Source: Haemonchus contortus (lineage: Eukaryota; Nematoda; Chromadorea; Rhabditida; Trichostrongylidae). Taken from it: 64,000 nucleotides of DNA. The stretch covers positions 16,983,450 to 17,047,449 of the forward strand of contig LS997567.1 in NCBI GenBank assembly GCA_000469685.2. The letters run 5' to 3'. Numbering within the stretch: position 1 is the stretch's first letter; each line of letters starts with the position of its first letter. The translations under genes were made by a program, and so were the position numbers. Below the pieces are notes generated by a model, which saw only the letters and a program-made list of their open reading frames with translations, searched no databases and was not told the origin of the DNA. Of the stretch, positions 11,590 through 23,289 are shown in pieces.

Positions 11590-12480
11590 CACATGGACTG
11601 CCTTTTCGTCTGCTCGTATAACTGCCGCACTATAGCATCGGAAGCCAGCCTAAAGATGCTCTTACTAAGATGTTAGATTGTTACTAAGATGTTACTAATA
11701 TGATGTTATCGCACTACAGGAGACGAAAGGCAGAACGGAAACCATTCGAAAAACGGACCACAACGAGCTGCTCATCATCGGACCCAAGGCGGACGGCAAT
11801 GTTGGTGGAGTTGGATTTCAGGTCAATTCGACAATCGCCTACCTAGTAGACTCGCATAACATCGTCAGTCCACGTCTTGCTGTCCTCCGCCTGCGCACAA
11901 AAGACCGGGTTGCAATTTCTACCATCGACGTATATGCACCTACCGCCGCGGCAGCAGAGAAAGAGCGAGAGGACTTTTATAGACTTTTGGAGAAGACGAT
12001 TCGAGAAGAGAAGAGCTACTATAAATATGTCGTAGGCGACTTCAACGCCGTCGCGGGCACGAACTGCACTGGAGATTGGAGGCTCGGACCTCATGGCTTT
12101 GGCGACGGGACTGAAAACGGAGAAATTCTTCTAAACCTACTATATGTGTGCCGCCTTTTCCATGGAAATTCTATGTTCTAAAGCCAGCTAAGCGACGATG
12201 GACTTGGGAAAGTCCGAACGGCCGAACGCATACGGAAATAGATCATGTCCTCACTAATCGACGCTGGAGTCTACTTGACGTATCCGTGTTGCTCTGTTTT
12301 GATACCGGCTCGGATCATCGCCTAGTGCGCGCAAAAATACGACTCAACAAGCGAATATTCAAGCGCGACACGCACAGGCCCGCATACTTCAATACTCCCT
12401 CCTTTGATACAGAGCTACTCGAATCTGCCATTGGAGCTTACAATTGGCGTCTTTCAAAGGATCCCACAGAAGATTACTAA
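11590..12480 (+). pseudogene. RTE LINE copy R1, endonuclease part
   Basis: Encodes pieces of an apurinic-type endonuclease with the RTE pattern: LFVCSYNCRTIASEASL at the start, then GGVGFQVNS-like and SYYKYVVGDFNA (about 12010-12050), then WTWESPNGRTHTEIDHVLTN and GSDHRLVRAKIRL at the end. Frameshifts lie near 11650-11700 and 12160-12180. The reading is interrupted at about 12480-12500 by MITE M3 and resumes after 13004. It lies within the tail of the gypsy gag relic. Confidence 0.85.
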
Positions 12481-12503
12481 TACTTAACAAGAGGGTTGCT
12501 TAA

Positions 12504-13000
12504 AGGCACAGTTCACGATAATTTTGAGGTACCCGGTGTTGTTCGTAAAGTGGAAGTATAGATTGGGGATAGTTCATCGGTAGTGAAGGAAGCGAAAGAA
12601 TTCGCCGATTCCAAGAAGAATATTGCCCTCTAGAAGTAGGAAAAAGAGAGTTTGGACGAGATTGCCATGACGGGAATAACATGGAAGGAGTATTCGAACG
12701 AGATTCCAGTTATGGCAATTGCACAAAGAGCTGATTACATCAAGCCACAACTGTGCAGAGCTTCACTGTCGCTATGGGTCATGACAAGTTGTTTGAACTT
12801 CCTACATGGGTTCCCTTGCGATCGGTGCAGCCTCTACAATGCCCCTGAAATTCGTCCGAAGATACACACGGGCCAATCTTTGAGCCAACTCCCTAACTAG
12901 GCCGTTTTCCAAACTAATAGTGCTATACATGGTACACGCGGGAGCTTCAAATTCGTCCTGCGGGGAATCTTAGAAACCATTTTTATCGTGAACTGTGCCT
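12504..13000. mobile_element. TTAA-flanked MITE, copy M3, inserted in RTE R1
   Basis: Ends AGGCACAGTTCACGATAA and the complement TTATCGTGAACTGTGCCT, flanked by perfect TTAA at 12500-12503 and 13001-13004. Length 497 bp. It separates the endonuclease and RT halves of RTE R1, so it moved after that LINE had inserted. Confidence 0.92.
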
Positions 13001-13004
13001 TTAA

Positions 13005-14385
13005 GTGTGCAGACATTTCCCGTCGTTCGCAGCCAGCCCGAATTCCGAGGTTGAAGGCTCTTGCCGTCTCACTCTTGGAAAAAAGGAGAGTACTCAAACA
13101 GGATCTTAACGCCAACCATCTGGAAAAGGTAATCGTGAACCTGTCAAGGAACCTCTACGGGAGAACAGGAGAACCAAGCTACTCAAAGCAGCCGAAGCGA
13201 GATTGAGCATCAAGCGCTGCAAACGAGACCTCAACGATCAGACCGCTGTGATGTCGGCTCTCTTGGATAAAGATGGAAGGGTAAAAACGTCTTGAAGTTT
13301 TATGGAGAACATCGCTCAAGTTTTCTACACAGAACTCTTTCGCTCCTCCACCTTTGTGCCTAAATGCTCGATGCCGCCTCACGAAGAGCCTCCCGCTATC
13401 CCAAAATCGGAATTGGCAAACGCGATAAGAAGCATGAAGAAAGGAACAGCTCCAGGTTTTGACAATATCCCTGCGGATTTGCTCCGCTCTTCACACCCTT
13501 CTTGCAGAACACTTTAACCACTACATCAAACTGAAAAGGATTCCGGAGCAGTGGAAAGAATCGAAGACCATCCTCCTTTTCAAGAAACGTCAGCTGGAGG
13601 ACATCTCCAACTACCGTCCCATCAGCCTATTGTTGGTGGTATACAAATCGTTCACGAAAATTCTGCTTGCATGGAACGCATCTTGGACGAATGTCAACCA
13701 ATAGAGCAGACCGGATACAGGAAAAACTTCTCGTGCATGGACAACATCCAAGCAGTCACTCAGCTTATTGAAAGAAGCCGAGAGTATCGTCTTCCACTGG
13801 CTCTTCTGTTCGTGGATTACAAGAAAGCTTTCGACTCTGTGGAGATCAACGCCGTTTTAAACGCTCTTGCGCATACTGGAGTTGATCCCGCCTACGTCCA
13901 TCTGCTCGAACAGTGCATTTCAATCAGATCAACATCCATCCAGCTGTTCGAGCGAAAGCTGAAGATTCCAGTTGGAAAGGGAGTGCGACGAGGAGATACG
14001 ATATCTCCAAAGCTTTTCACAGCTGCGTTACACTACGCGATGTTGAACCTCGAACTGGGAAGAAAGGGGATATTCCGTCAATGGCAAAAACGTCAATAAC
14101 CTCACTTCGCCGATGATATCGTTTTGATATCTAGCAGCACACGAACTCAATGCGGTAAGCCGGCGGTTAGGCTTGGAGATGAATATGTCCAAGACGCAAT
14201 TAATGGTCAACCAGTGGTGCGATACGGGAACAGTAAGATTAGATGGACAAGCTCTGCAAAGAGTTGAATACGTCTATCTGGGAAGAGAGCTGATAAGATG
14301 AACAATATCACTCCGGAACTAAACCGGAGAAGACGGGCCGCATGGGCAGCTTTTGTTTCAATCCGTGAAGTGACAGACCATGAGT
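13005..14385 (+). pseudogene. RTE LINE copy R1, reverse transcriptase part
   Basis: RT blocks appear in order: SMKKGTAPGFDNIPADLL (13430-13485), RIPEQWKESKTILLFKK, ISNYRPISLL (13605-13635), LALLFVDYKKAFDSVE (13798-13845, with catalytic D), VRRGDTISPKLFTAAL (about 13985), and FADDIVLIS read from about 14106 (the catalytic FADD box). The next block, RRRAAWAAF-like, ends near 14385 where MITE-like sequence starts, so the 3' end is missing. Several frameshifts and stops make it inactive. The spacing and motif set fit RTE rather than CR1. Confidence 0.9.
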
Positions 14386-14404
14386 GACAGATCCCGACCT
14401 CAAG

Positions 14405-14521
14405 GCATGATTGTGTGTGTGGGTCCTAGAATGATTGTCTCGACACTCGTCTGACGTGACATTGATCGAGGGGCGGAAATGAAGGGCTCTCCCGCCTCTC
14501 AAATTATCGTGAACCGTGCAT
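14405..14521. mobile_element. Fragment of a TTAA MITE, copy M4
   Basis: Only the right end is preserved: GATTGTGTGTGTGGGTCCTA-type internal sequence, then TTATCGTGAACCGTGCAT followed by TTAA (14522-14525). The left half is absent, and the break joins it to RTE R1. Confidence 0.7.
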
Positions 14522-14525
14522 TTAA

Positions 14526-15829
14526 GGATCGCAAACGGACTCTCGGACTTAGTTAAAGAGGGCCTTACAAGAAGCCCCGAAAGATGAAAATGCTTAAACA
14601 AAGAAGCTCTAGCGAGACTTTGTTTCCGAAAGAATGAATTCGGTGGTACCACTTTTAAAAGTCTAGAACGATGAGCACTTGGCTTACCCATTCATGACAA
14701 GTGACACGTAAACATTCGATCCAGAAGAAATGAAATTGGACCAGTGCAATCAACTGATCCAAAGACCACCACCGGTCTCAAACGCCCAGAATCAGAACAG
14801 CATATCATGTTACAATTGCACTGAACATTGGATGAGAAATTATGTACAAGTGAGAAAGATTGAGTAGACGAATGCCTAGTGACTGCCTTAAACCTCACTT
14901 TCTTTGCGAAGCCTCTTACTCTCAAGAGTTTGCAGATCTAAGCTTTCTTCCAACCTTCTATAACGTTGAAGGAGGTCTTCCATGGCTGAGCTTTTATCGA
15001 GAAAATGTATTAACATATTCTTGACGTGCAGTGGAAGACAATTATCCGAGGTTAGACATTTGACAGCCGCGAGCAGAGAACCACTTGTATCCAACGGCGA
15101 AAGGCAAGAGGCTTCCGTTTTACCGGTGGCTCCTGAAGAATTTGGGTAGCACGAGGAGTCACGGGGCCCATAGGATACAAGGTACAAGACAGCATCGAAA
15201 AAGGTGACAATCAAGCAAATAAGCAGGAGAATTCCCTGGCACCAGGAAATGAACTATTGGAGACCGCAATCAATATTGCAATCGACTCCCTGCCCTGTCA
15301 CATGCACCAACAATAGGATATAAGTAACCTGGTGTGGTGGCTACGAATAACAAACAGATTTCCCTCGCACAAGAGATTACGTTGAGAGTGTTGATCGGTA
15401 GGAAAAGAACACAAGTGGTAAAGTTGAACAGTAGCAGTAACAAAAGCAGTGGAATATGACAGATCGAGAGCCCAGCGAAAAAGGCCGCGGGAAGCGAACA
15501 ACGGCTTTTTGATTTTTGTTTTGCGTTGAAGCACTATAGTTCTTTGCTTCTTTTTCACAAAATTTCCACAAGATTCAGTAAAAATTTTACGTACATTACT
15601 TTCACTTGGTGAACTTTGCCATTTTCTTCTGTTATGCCATTATTGCCCAACAGGGAGGTATTACAGATGTTCGCAATGGCCGTCATCTCATAGCACACGT
15701 TGGGCTTATGAATTCTCCTCAAAGTAGCCGTTCACCGTTAAGGTAGGCCCAAATATTGTCTTTGCAATTCAAAGACCTGAAGGTGTTCTCGCCATGGAGC
15801 CTTGACTCAACATTAATATATGATGGAGG
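14526..15829. other. 1.3-kb stretch with no recognised gene
   Basis: A minus-strand frame at 14888-15214 ends with a charged, leucine-spaced segment (LQRYRRLEESLDLQTLESKR) that could form a short coiled coil, as in retroelement Gag proteins. There is no firm family match. Confidence 0.3.
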
Positions 15830-16870
15830 TCTAACCCTACCTAAATAAGAGGACGTTGGTGTTCCCTTCGAAGCTTTGATTGCCAAGCAGATAGTTGTTT
15901 TCTTTCAGAAAATTGATATTTCTGATAGTGAGTTTGACGCTGGGAAACTCAGTTATGTGCATTGGTTTTGTTTGGATCCTTAAGTCACAGATATTTGGAG
16001 TCACTAGGTGGCTTTCAAAACTGTCAATATGACCACTAATATCCGATACTGTATATCTCATTCGTATACTTAGGGAGATTAAAGCGTTCAGCAACTTCTT
16101 CTATGACTCTCGTTTGGGCCCCAGGCCCAAGATTTGGGAGGGAAGGCACATTTCGTACTTCTCCTTTCTGTAGTTCCCCAGGTTCCCTTCAGCAATCATA
16201 AAAACTAGCTCGAGACTTGCCAGATTTCGCTCACTGCCTGGTGAAACAGTGTCACCTCGTTTCATATGGGTGTTAAAGTTCGAAAAATTCTTGGAATCAA
16301 TTTGGTTCCTTTGGGCCCATAATTGTCCCTGTGTTGATTGCCGTGAGCCTTAGAGAAAGGTACATCTAAAACACTTCCCTGATTATGGTTGCGGCCAATG
16401 CAGTTCTCTTTGGCTTTGTCTAGGTTTGCAATCCAGGAATGGACTTGTCCCTTTACCACATGACCTTTTTTGACGCACAACAATACGTGATGGTTGCTTT
16501 TTGACATTCAAAACTATTACGGTTGAGTGAGCAGCACTTCCAACATCTATTCTCATCTACTATTATTTTTCGGGAACGGATTTGATCCGTAATAGTTCTA
16601 CATGAGAGCGACAAGTGATTACTCCTATGGCAAAAAATGCACTTATCGTAAGTTGGGGGCGCGAGTTCATTGTCATATCATGCCCTTCGATGGAGCTATT
16701 GCCTATGGCTTGACCCACACTACTCTCTACGTATTGCTCAGTACTCTCTAACTGATACACCAAGTCTTCTGTTGCAAGGCTATCTTGAGGTTTGCCCTGG
16801 ATCTGAACAGGCTTCACGACATCCTGTAGAAATGTTGACAATATGGTGCGACATATTGTCAGTTTAGCTT
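15830..16870 (-). pseudogene. BEL/Pao-like gag/protease remnant
   Basis: Minus-strand pieces at 16563-16841, 16262-16507 and 15837-16094. The middle includes SNHHVLLC, the zinc-knuckle-like segment typical of BEL/Pao Gag. The last has PSVKLTIRNINFLKENNYL, resembling the segment after the BEL aspartic protease. Stops break the frame between them and the protease active-site triad is not recognisable. It could be another LTR element; the family call is tentative. Confidence 0.4.
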
Positions 16871-17317
16871 GCAGATGCCTGGACTAGGGCTTGTATTTGA
16901 TCGAAAGTTGTTAAGCAACTTTCTGCCGAGTTCAGAGCTGACCTCATATTTACTAACTTTTGGGCTATTCGTGCCCTATTTACAGAGAGCATACTACAAT
17001 TTCTTTAGCGAGTTTGAACTAGCCAGTTGTAATTTTCTGGCGCTAGTCTTATTCCCTTTTTAGAGTTTTGTGCTTTTCTATCAAATCTTTCTTCAATAGA
17101 ATTTTTTACATTATATTAAGCTCGTCACTTTTATGAACCAGAGTTTCAAAGACTGACCAGAACTCCAGTAAGTCTTCGGCGTTCCCATAGAACTTGGGTA
17201 AAGACGCTTGAGGTGTCCGACTGAGCGATGACCTCCTGCCGGGTTTATACGCTCTATAGACTGCAATTCTTGTGCGTTATCTACTGAGGGAGTCCTGTTG
17301 GGCTGCTTGGACCTTGC

Positions 17318-17720
17318 TCAGAACCCTCGTCCGCGTTGATTTGTGAGCGATGGTCTTCTTCTCAAGTCAGCGCTTGTAGCCTTTGGGCAATTTTCGTGAT
17401 ATACTCCAAATTCAAGTCCAGTCTGTCTCTTGAATGAGATCTCCATGAGTCGATGCGGCATGCTCATTGTTAAGTTCCTGAGGACTGAAGGCCGATGTCT
17501 CTCCACGCCTCCGTGACCGCAATTCGCAGCTCGCCGATGGTGGAAAACTTCCTGCTGTTGGCGTACACCCGTCGCACAATTATTCCCCAAAGGTTCTCCA
17601 TTGGGTTCAGATCAGGACTGCACGCAGGCCATTCCATAACATCAACTTTCTGTTGCTGAAACCATGCAGATGTAGACCTGCTAGCATGAACACTTGCATT
17701 GTTCTGCTGGAAGACCAGTA
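17318..17720 (-). pseudogene. Tc1-like transposase, C-terminal remnant
   Basis: Reading the minus strand from about 17720 down, the frame shows VFQQNNASVHAS, then WFQQQKVDVMEWPACSPDLN and PMENLWGIIVRRVYANSRKF. These are the second and third acidic segments of the Tc1 DDE domain, with the E in ENLWG. After about 17450 a frameshift leads to HGDLIQETDWTW, part of the usual C-terminus. The N-terminal HTH half and TIRs are not found, so this is a fragment. It acted as a cut-and-paste transposase at TA sites. Confidence 0.8.
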
Positions 17721-18270
17721 ATTTCGATCTATACTGGCATCGTACTATGCCTGAGCGAATTTTTATTTAGCTACGTCAACTTTGCTCTTTCTTCATTCTC
17801 TTCCCTTCTCCAAGTCGAACACCCTCCAATAAGCAAGCTGCTTTCTTTCCTAAGGGAAGGAAGTGGAAGCGACCGGCTAACCCGCCATTCTCTTAAAATT
17901 TGTTTAGTGCCATAAGCGTGAGTGTCACCATATGTATATCGAACTCTATTTGTTCTGTTTATGCCCTTCATTAATTGTGTCCCACCCTCGTCAACATTCT
18001 GTGTTGGGAAATGCCATTTGCCAAGGATTTAAGGATCTTGACGCCGTTGATAACTGAATTCTTTTCCTTGTAGCCTTCCTAACAGGGCGTCTTCTCTATG
18101 ACCGAACAACCTGATTAGTCAACCTACATCTTGAATGGTACTTATTAGTGTCCTAAACTTTAGATAACGCATGGTCAGATGTCCAGGCCCTTCCTGCCTT
18201 TCCCATACTTCAGCGGTCGGATTAGCTTTGTTGCAAAGAGAAAACGTGATATCTCAACGAGCCGTAAACA
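17721..18270. other. 550-bp stretch with no recognised gene
   Basis: Short frames only; a serine/leucine-rich one at 17694-17915 straddles the edge of the Tc1 fragment and is not credible as a gene. Confidence 0.3.
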
Positions 18271-18272
18271 TA

Positions 18273-19045
18273 TTAGGTTGTGAAGAAAGTTCTTGCGTTT
18301 TTTGACGCCCAATTTTCAAATGCTCGCCGGGGTGTTATTCGCTATAAGATTGTTTGCAAGCTCCTTACCATTCTAAAGCGCATTCCTTGCTCTATCTAAA
18401 TATAGAATTGGTTTCGTCCTGGAGTGGTTCCTGGGGTTTTTAGAAGGTCGAAATCAGCATGGACAAACGACAGATTCGCACGATTTATATTTTTCAATTC
18501 AAATTAGGCAGGAGTGCGAGGGGAACGGCCCGGGATATCAACGATGCCCTTGGTCTAGGTACGACGAATCAGTGTAGAGCACAGTGATGTTTTAAAGAAT
18601 TTCGTACCGGGAACGAGAGCCTGGAAGATGATGAGCGTAGTGGGTGGTCATCGGCCATTGACAACGAACAATTGAGAACGTTAGTGGAAGAGAATCCACG
18701 TATATCGCTGAAGGATATTGGCTCGAGATTGAATGTATCCAGCAGGGCGGTTGGCACCCACATGCAGGAGATCGGGAAGTCGAAGAAGCCTAATAAGTGG
18801 GTGCCGCATGAGTTGACCAAGCGCCAGAAAGACCGCCGCTTCGAGCTCGCCTTCGCCTTGCTTCTGCACAACAGGAACGATCCATTCTTATGCCGTCCTT
18901 ATTGTTACGTGTGATGAGAAATGGATTCTGTACGACAACCGGCGACGATCAGACAAGTATCTGAACAATGATCAAGCTCCATGACATTTCCGAAGCAGCA
19001 TGGAAAGAAGGTCATGATGCTGTTCGGTGGTCTGCAGCCGGCTTT
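18273..19045 (+). mobile_element. Mariner element, 3'-truncated
   Basis: Begins with TTAGGTTGTGAAGAAAGTTC at 18273 after TA, close to the TIR of the complete mariner at 33031. A transposase frame starts at ATG 18459 (MDKRQIRTIYIFQFKLGRSA). It shows EFRTGNESLEDDERSGW, LVEENPRISLKDIGSRLNVS and KWVPHELTKRQKDRRFELA, the mariner HTH region and linker. It then shifts frame into VTCDEKWILYDN, the first catalytic D (about 18905). The remainder of the DD34D domain and the right TIR are missing: PLE terminal sequence follows from about 19046. Inactive. Confidence 0.85.
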
Positions 19046-19117
19046 TTCAAGGAGAAATGCTTCAAACCCCAACATGATGCTGCCGCGGCATTCGGCTCTT
19101 TGCTCTTCACTTTTATT

Positions 19118-19150
19118 GGTGAGCTTTCGGCATAATGCCTTCGTCGGACC
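19118..19150 (-). ncRNA. Degenerate hammerhead-ribozyme motif of PLE2
   Basis: Read on the minus strand: GGT, CCGACGA (core CUGANGA with one change), hairpin AGGCATTATGCC, GAAA, GCTC, ACC. GGU/ACC pair as stem I, GGCA/UGCC as stem II, and a single G:C replaces stem III. Compare 57700-57735. Confidence 0.55.
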
Positions 19151-19154
19151 TTAA

Positions 19155-19674
19155 AGGCAGTGTTAACAAAAAAGTTAGGGTACCTTTTTTTGACGGGAAT
19201 TGACAGAACTACTCTAGAATAAAGCGATAACAACGAAAAAAGCGCGAAAAACGATGAACAGAAAGAATTACAAAGGGTCAAAAAAGAGGTGGAAAGGGGG
19301 GTTGGACGAGTTTCACATTGAAAGAACGTCGGTTAGAGAGTGTTCAGCCAAATTGGCAAGTTGCCAGTGACGGCAAATTGGCAATTTGCCAGAGACGCAA
19401 TGCAATAGCAGGCAACACATTGCGTCTCTGGCAATTTGCCAATATGCAATTCAAGGTGGATCCTGACGCGATTACATGACATTGTGCCGTCTCGACACTC
19501 GTCTAACGTGACACCGATGAAGGGGCGGAGGGCGACCGTGGATATCTGTCCGGCCCCTGATTGTGCCCTATCCAGCCGTTTTCCGACCTCATTCCTGCAC
19601 AAATGGTATCAGAGGGGGCGTCGAATTCAAACTATGTGCAAATGTCCGAAACAATTTTTTTGTTAACACTGCCT
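19155..19674. mobile_element. TTAA-flanked MITE M7 with internal hairpin
   Basis: Flanked by TTAA (19151-19154 and 19675-19678). Terminal inverted repeats begin AGGCAGTGTTAACAAAAAA and are perfect over 19 bp. It shares the AGGCA start with the M1-M6 family but has a different interior. Inserted in the 3' region of PLE2. Confidence 0.88.
19378..19442. repeat. Perfect 25-bp inverted repeat with 15-nt loop
   Basis: Arms 19378-19402 and 19418-19442 are exact reverse complements (TTGGCAATTTGCCAGAGACG...). A transcript of either strand would form a 25-bp stem with a 15-nt loop. Confidence 0.9.
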
Positions 19675-21487
19675 TTAATTATTTATAATATATTTGCTGC
19701 ATACAATCAATTACTATCAGTTACAATACAAAACCCATCGAATCATACCAAGTCAACCGGAAATATTGGGGGGAGGGGGTGGAAAGGGGGAATGGACCTG
19801 TCGGCGGGGATGATGAAGGGAAAATGGACGCCGCTCTTGTCTTGAGGCGACTAAGTGTTATCACACACTCAGTCTCAGTAGGTCACGCATCTCCTCGTTT
19901 GCATTTATTTCCGGCTTGATGCGATATATTTCCCGTGCCTCCATGATTTTCATTTCCAGTGGCCGTACAGAATATGTATCTACGCAAAACCACCACATCG
20001 AAGGATGGAGCGTTTTCTTTCTCATGCCTAAGTGTACGGTGCCTGGAAAAACTGCTGTGTGGATAGGCAGCGGGATTGGCCAACGCCCTTCTATGTTCAT
20101 CCAGACGGATCTTGAGTGGTCTCGCGGTCTCCCTCACGTACTTTTCTCCACATCCTCCACATTGAATCAAATAGACAGTGCCCTGGAGTTCACAGATCTT
20201 CTCAGAAGTGCAGTATCGACAAGACTGTTCGCGGCACCGTCTTTCGTAGATTCGGGATGATGTTAGGAGATCCTTCAGTGTAGGGGAGGTTGGAAAACAA
20301 GTAGAATAGGAAGCTGGGAGTTTCTGACGACGCGGTTTACCTTACGTGCCATTTTGTCGTTGACAAAAGGCACAATGAGGCATACACAATCAGCCGTCCT
20401 GTGCGGGACCCAGGTCCTTGTATTGCTTTCAAAGTATCCGTTGCTTTCGAGATTACTTTCAATTTAAGCTTCAACAACTGATTGCCTTCGCGTCCCAAGC
20501 TTCTCCTTGTTTTCAAAAGATTCCGTGCAACGTTTGCCTTCATATAAATAGGATATGCGCTCCTAGAATGCAACAAGATGTTCGACGAGGCACTTTTTCT
20601 ATACCATAGGTGTTCCTTATGACCTTCACTAATTAGTGTCTTCGCATTGAGGAATGGAAGGAATCCATCTCTCCCCGGATCTTCCCTGGTGAAGGTAATG
20701 TTAGCATCGTGAGAGTTGAGTCTCTTCAATGTTTTCACAAGGTCTTCTTCCGTCCTTCCGATAATGAATACGTCATCAATATAACGTTTGTAGAACAAAG
20801 TACATGCGATTACCCATGGCAAGACCTCATTTCTGCTTGAGAAACTTATTGTAGAAGAAAAAAATTTTGTCTTCCAGTGCTGCTTCGATGAGATCCTTAA
20901 CTTCGCTGCGGGAAAATCCTATCATCGCGATATGGTCTTTGTTATCCTCGATGAGAGATAAGACAGCTTGCACCGCTCCCGCGTTACTCACGTTCGTGTA
21001 TAAGGATACTACATCAAAGCTCGCGTAGAAGGCTCCCGTCGGTACTGGACATTGGTGAAGCACCAAAATTATTATAGTTCTCCAACAATGTGTGCTCCCA
21101 CGTAACGCAAAAGTGGCGAGAGCAAGCGAACTAAGAGCCAGCTTAATCCGTCTGTTGGTCCACCACAAGACGAGATAATCGGTCTTGTCTTAATTTCAGT
21201 CCATGGGAGGGTCATTGTGTCTGTTCTCGTCGGAATTTTGTGCGAGCTGTCCTCATTCGCCTAAAAGATGTAAGGATCTCGGAAACCGGAAAGGGATCGC
21301 CATTCAATTGACAGAATGGGAACATCATGTAAGTTCCTTTCTAGAATCCAGAAATAGCCAGAACTTTGCAGAGGAATCACCAGCAAAGGAAAGAAGAGAT
21401 ATACAAAGAAGTGGAAAGATGTAATACACTGTGAGAAGTCTTCTTTTATTTAGACCGCAAGCAACTATTTACATTGCTCTCTGTTAA

Positions 21488-22066
21488 AGGCACGGTTCAC
21501 GATAAAAATGATAACTGAGTTCTTCCCCCAAGAATACTCAGTGGCCCATGGATGGTAGAAGGTCCCTCTCGCTCTCTGAATCTCTACGGTCAGGGCATAG
21601 TGGAAGCCCTGTTGCTGCCTTGATTCGCTTTTCCGCCTCTTGAACGATGTCACATCAGAAGAGTGTCGAGGGAATACAGAATGCTATTATTCGTTCTAGG
21701 ACCCACACACAATCAGCTGATCGCCGAGTGATGGGGAGATGTTTTTCTCCCATTCTTTTTTCCTCTGTTATTCTTTTTGCTGCCGCGATCCCTTATTTAA
21801 TCTCCTACTCCTAGAGGCTGAAAAAGGTGGGCTACATACTTTTGCTGTTTACTGTTAGAGTTTTTTGTTTACTTATGCTTATAAGTGAATGAATTTTTGC
21901 CTACCGTAGTCTGTTATTCGCGTTAACTTTTTTCGAAGCCTTTTTCACTTTGGAAACATCGATTCACGCAGTTTCTTCACTTTCATCACTTCACTCTCTA
22001 TTTTCGATCTTGTCTTCCACTTTTCATCACAATCTGAATTACCCAAAACTATTGTGAGCTGTGCCT
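21488..22066. mobile_element. TTAA-flanked MITE, copy M5, inverted relative to M1
   Basis: Starts AGGCACGGTTCACGATAA after TTAA (21484-21487) and ends GAGCTGTGCCT followed by TCGA (a decayed TTAA). Its interior is the reverse complement of M1, including the CTCCCATTCTTTTTTCCTCT segment. Confidence 0.85.
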
Positions 22067-22463
22067 TCGAATCAACTTCAACAGCCTGAAAACCAAGAGT
22101 TTTTCGTAAAGTTGTCTAGATTCGTAAAAGGAAAAACATGAGTTTTTTACGCATAAATTTTAGGTGCTATTCTGATATTCACATTCTATAGAAACCCCAT
22201 ATATTTACCCTCATTATTCTTATTAGTTTCAACAGGTTTCAACTCGATTAGTAACGATGTGCAGGCAGTACAATTACCATGAAGGCTTTGCACCTCTTCA
22301 AGGTCACATCGCTCCTAGGTGTGAGGAGAGATTGATTAAGTGCGAATATACACCTGTTCCACCACCCTAATCTTTGCACTTCCACGCTTAGCGGGCAATC
22401 CCATGGTCTTATGTGATCACGGTTTGCGGCCCTTCACAAGCTACCAACGTATGGAGACACCGC

Positions 22464-22823
22464 ACTCAAGCTACCCTCTGATAGAACTACTAAAATAGAA
22501 AGGAAAACATCAGTAATCACACTGAAAAGGAACATGTAAAATTTAACAAGCTCTTGCAAGTTAATCATGGGTATCGCGAGCAGACAATGCGAACAGCCTT
22601 CCTTCTCGTCTTTTCGAAGTGTAGTCGCTATTTTTGAGGTGAAAAAGGTATTTCATAGCCAATTAAGCTCGGTTCCAAAATGAAATGGGAAATCAAAACA
22701 GAGCTGCGGAATGGTACATCGTACTCAAGCTACCCTCTGATAGAACTACTGAAATAGAAAGGAAAACATAAGTAATCACACTGAAAAGGAACATGTAACA
22801 TTTAACAAGCTCTTGCAAGTTAA
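22464..22823. repeat. Pair of 101-bp direct repeats
   Basis: 22464-22564 and 22723-22823 differ at about three positions; their starts are 259 bp apart. Read on the minus strand each unit holds pyrimidine-rich sequence ending CTATTTCAG (or the mutated CTATTTTAG), which looks like a nematode splice acceptor. Confidence 0.85.
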
Positions 22824-22967
22824 AGCACCTTCACGTGCCGTGACTAATTAATCTCGAGGCAAGCTGTGTGTTGTAGAAGATTAAAGACAATGAACTTACC
22901 GACGTCGCAGCTAGTAAGAGAACATTTACCAAGTAGATTACACGAAAATAATGAAATGAAAACAAAC

Positions 22968-23080
22968 CTTCACAGCCATGATGTTGCCGTCATATCGCAT
23001 CTTGGACACATGCCCACAACTTCCATGACCCAATTCCGCTAACAGCTCCAAATCAGCAACTGATACCCGCCGAACTCGAC
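22968..23080 (-). CDS. Exon of a MAP-kinase-kinase-like gene (MKK7/MEK-1 type)
   Basis: On the minus strand this 113-bp block reads VSVADLELLAELGHGSCG then HVSKMRYDGNIMAVK. It has the protein kinase glycine-rich loop (GHGSCG, GxGxxG) and the ATP-binding lysine of the AxK motif at the correct spacing. The DLE...LGxGxCGxVxKMR pattern is characteristic of MKK7/MEK-1 kinases, which activate JNK-type MAP kinases. It is open throughout, preceded by TTTTTTGAG (possible acceptor, phase 1) and followed by G/GTTTGT (good donor). No neighbouring exon with HRD, DFG or APE motifs was found in the window, so this is either one exon of a gene with huge TE-filled introns or an isolated fragment. Confidence 0.6.
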
Positions 23081-23289
23081 CTCAAAAAACTATGCAAGAG
23101 TAAAAAATGAGCTTATTCATAGCGCTCGCCTGATATCAATACTGTAGTTGTGTGCTGATTAACAGGATTGTAATCTTTCATAAAACACAACCTGACTTTC
23201 TTCCTTCGATTCTGCTCTAATTAAATGTTTTAAGTTGTTTCAAAGCTAAGGATGCTAGTTGGTCGATGTACTCAAACTCAAGCTTTCCG

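Larger units (their letters stand above)
19046..21180 (-). mobile_element. Penelope-like element PLE2, 5'-truncated and decayed
   Basis: On the minus strand, RT blocks run FYASFDVVSLYTNV (about 21030) and GFSRSEVKDLIEAAL (20827-21168), then LFYKRYIDDVFIIGRTEEDL with the YIDD catalytic box (20337-20822) and HLWYRKSASSNILLHS. A GIY-YIG nuclease relic follows at 19883-20170 (GCGEKYVRETARPLKIRLDE). A frameshift separates RT from nuclease near 20170-20337. The 3' end at 19050-19150 carries a hammerhead-like motif. TTAA MITE M7 (19155-19674) splits the 3' region. The RT-plus-GIY-YIG architecture is diagnostic of Penelope-like elements. Confidence 0.85.

Noticed and set aside
22968..23080. Calling a complete kinase gene
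   Set aside because: Only one exon is visible; catalytic-loop and activation-segment exons are not found in the window.
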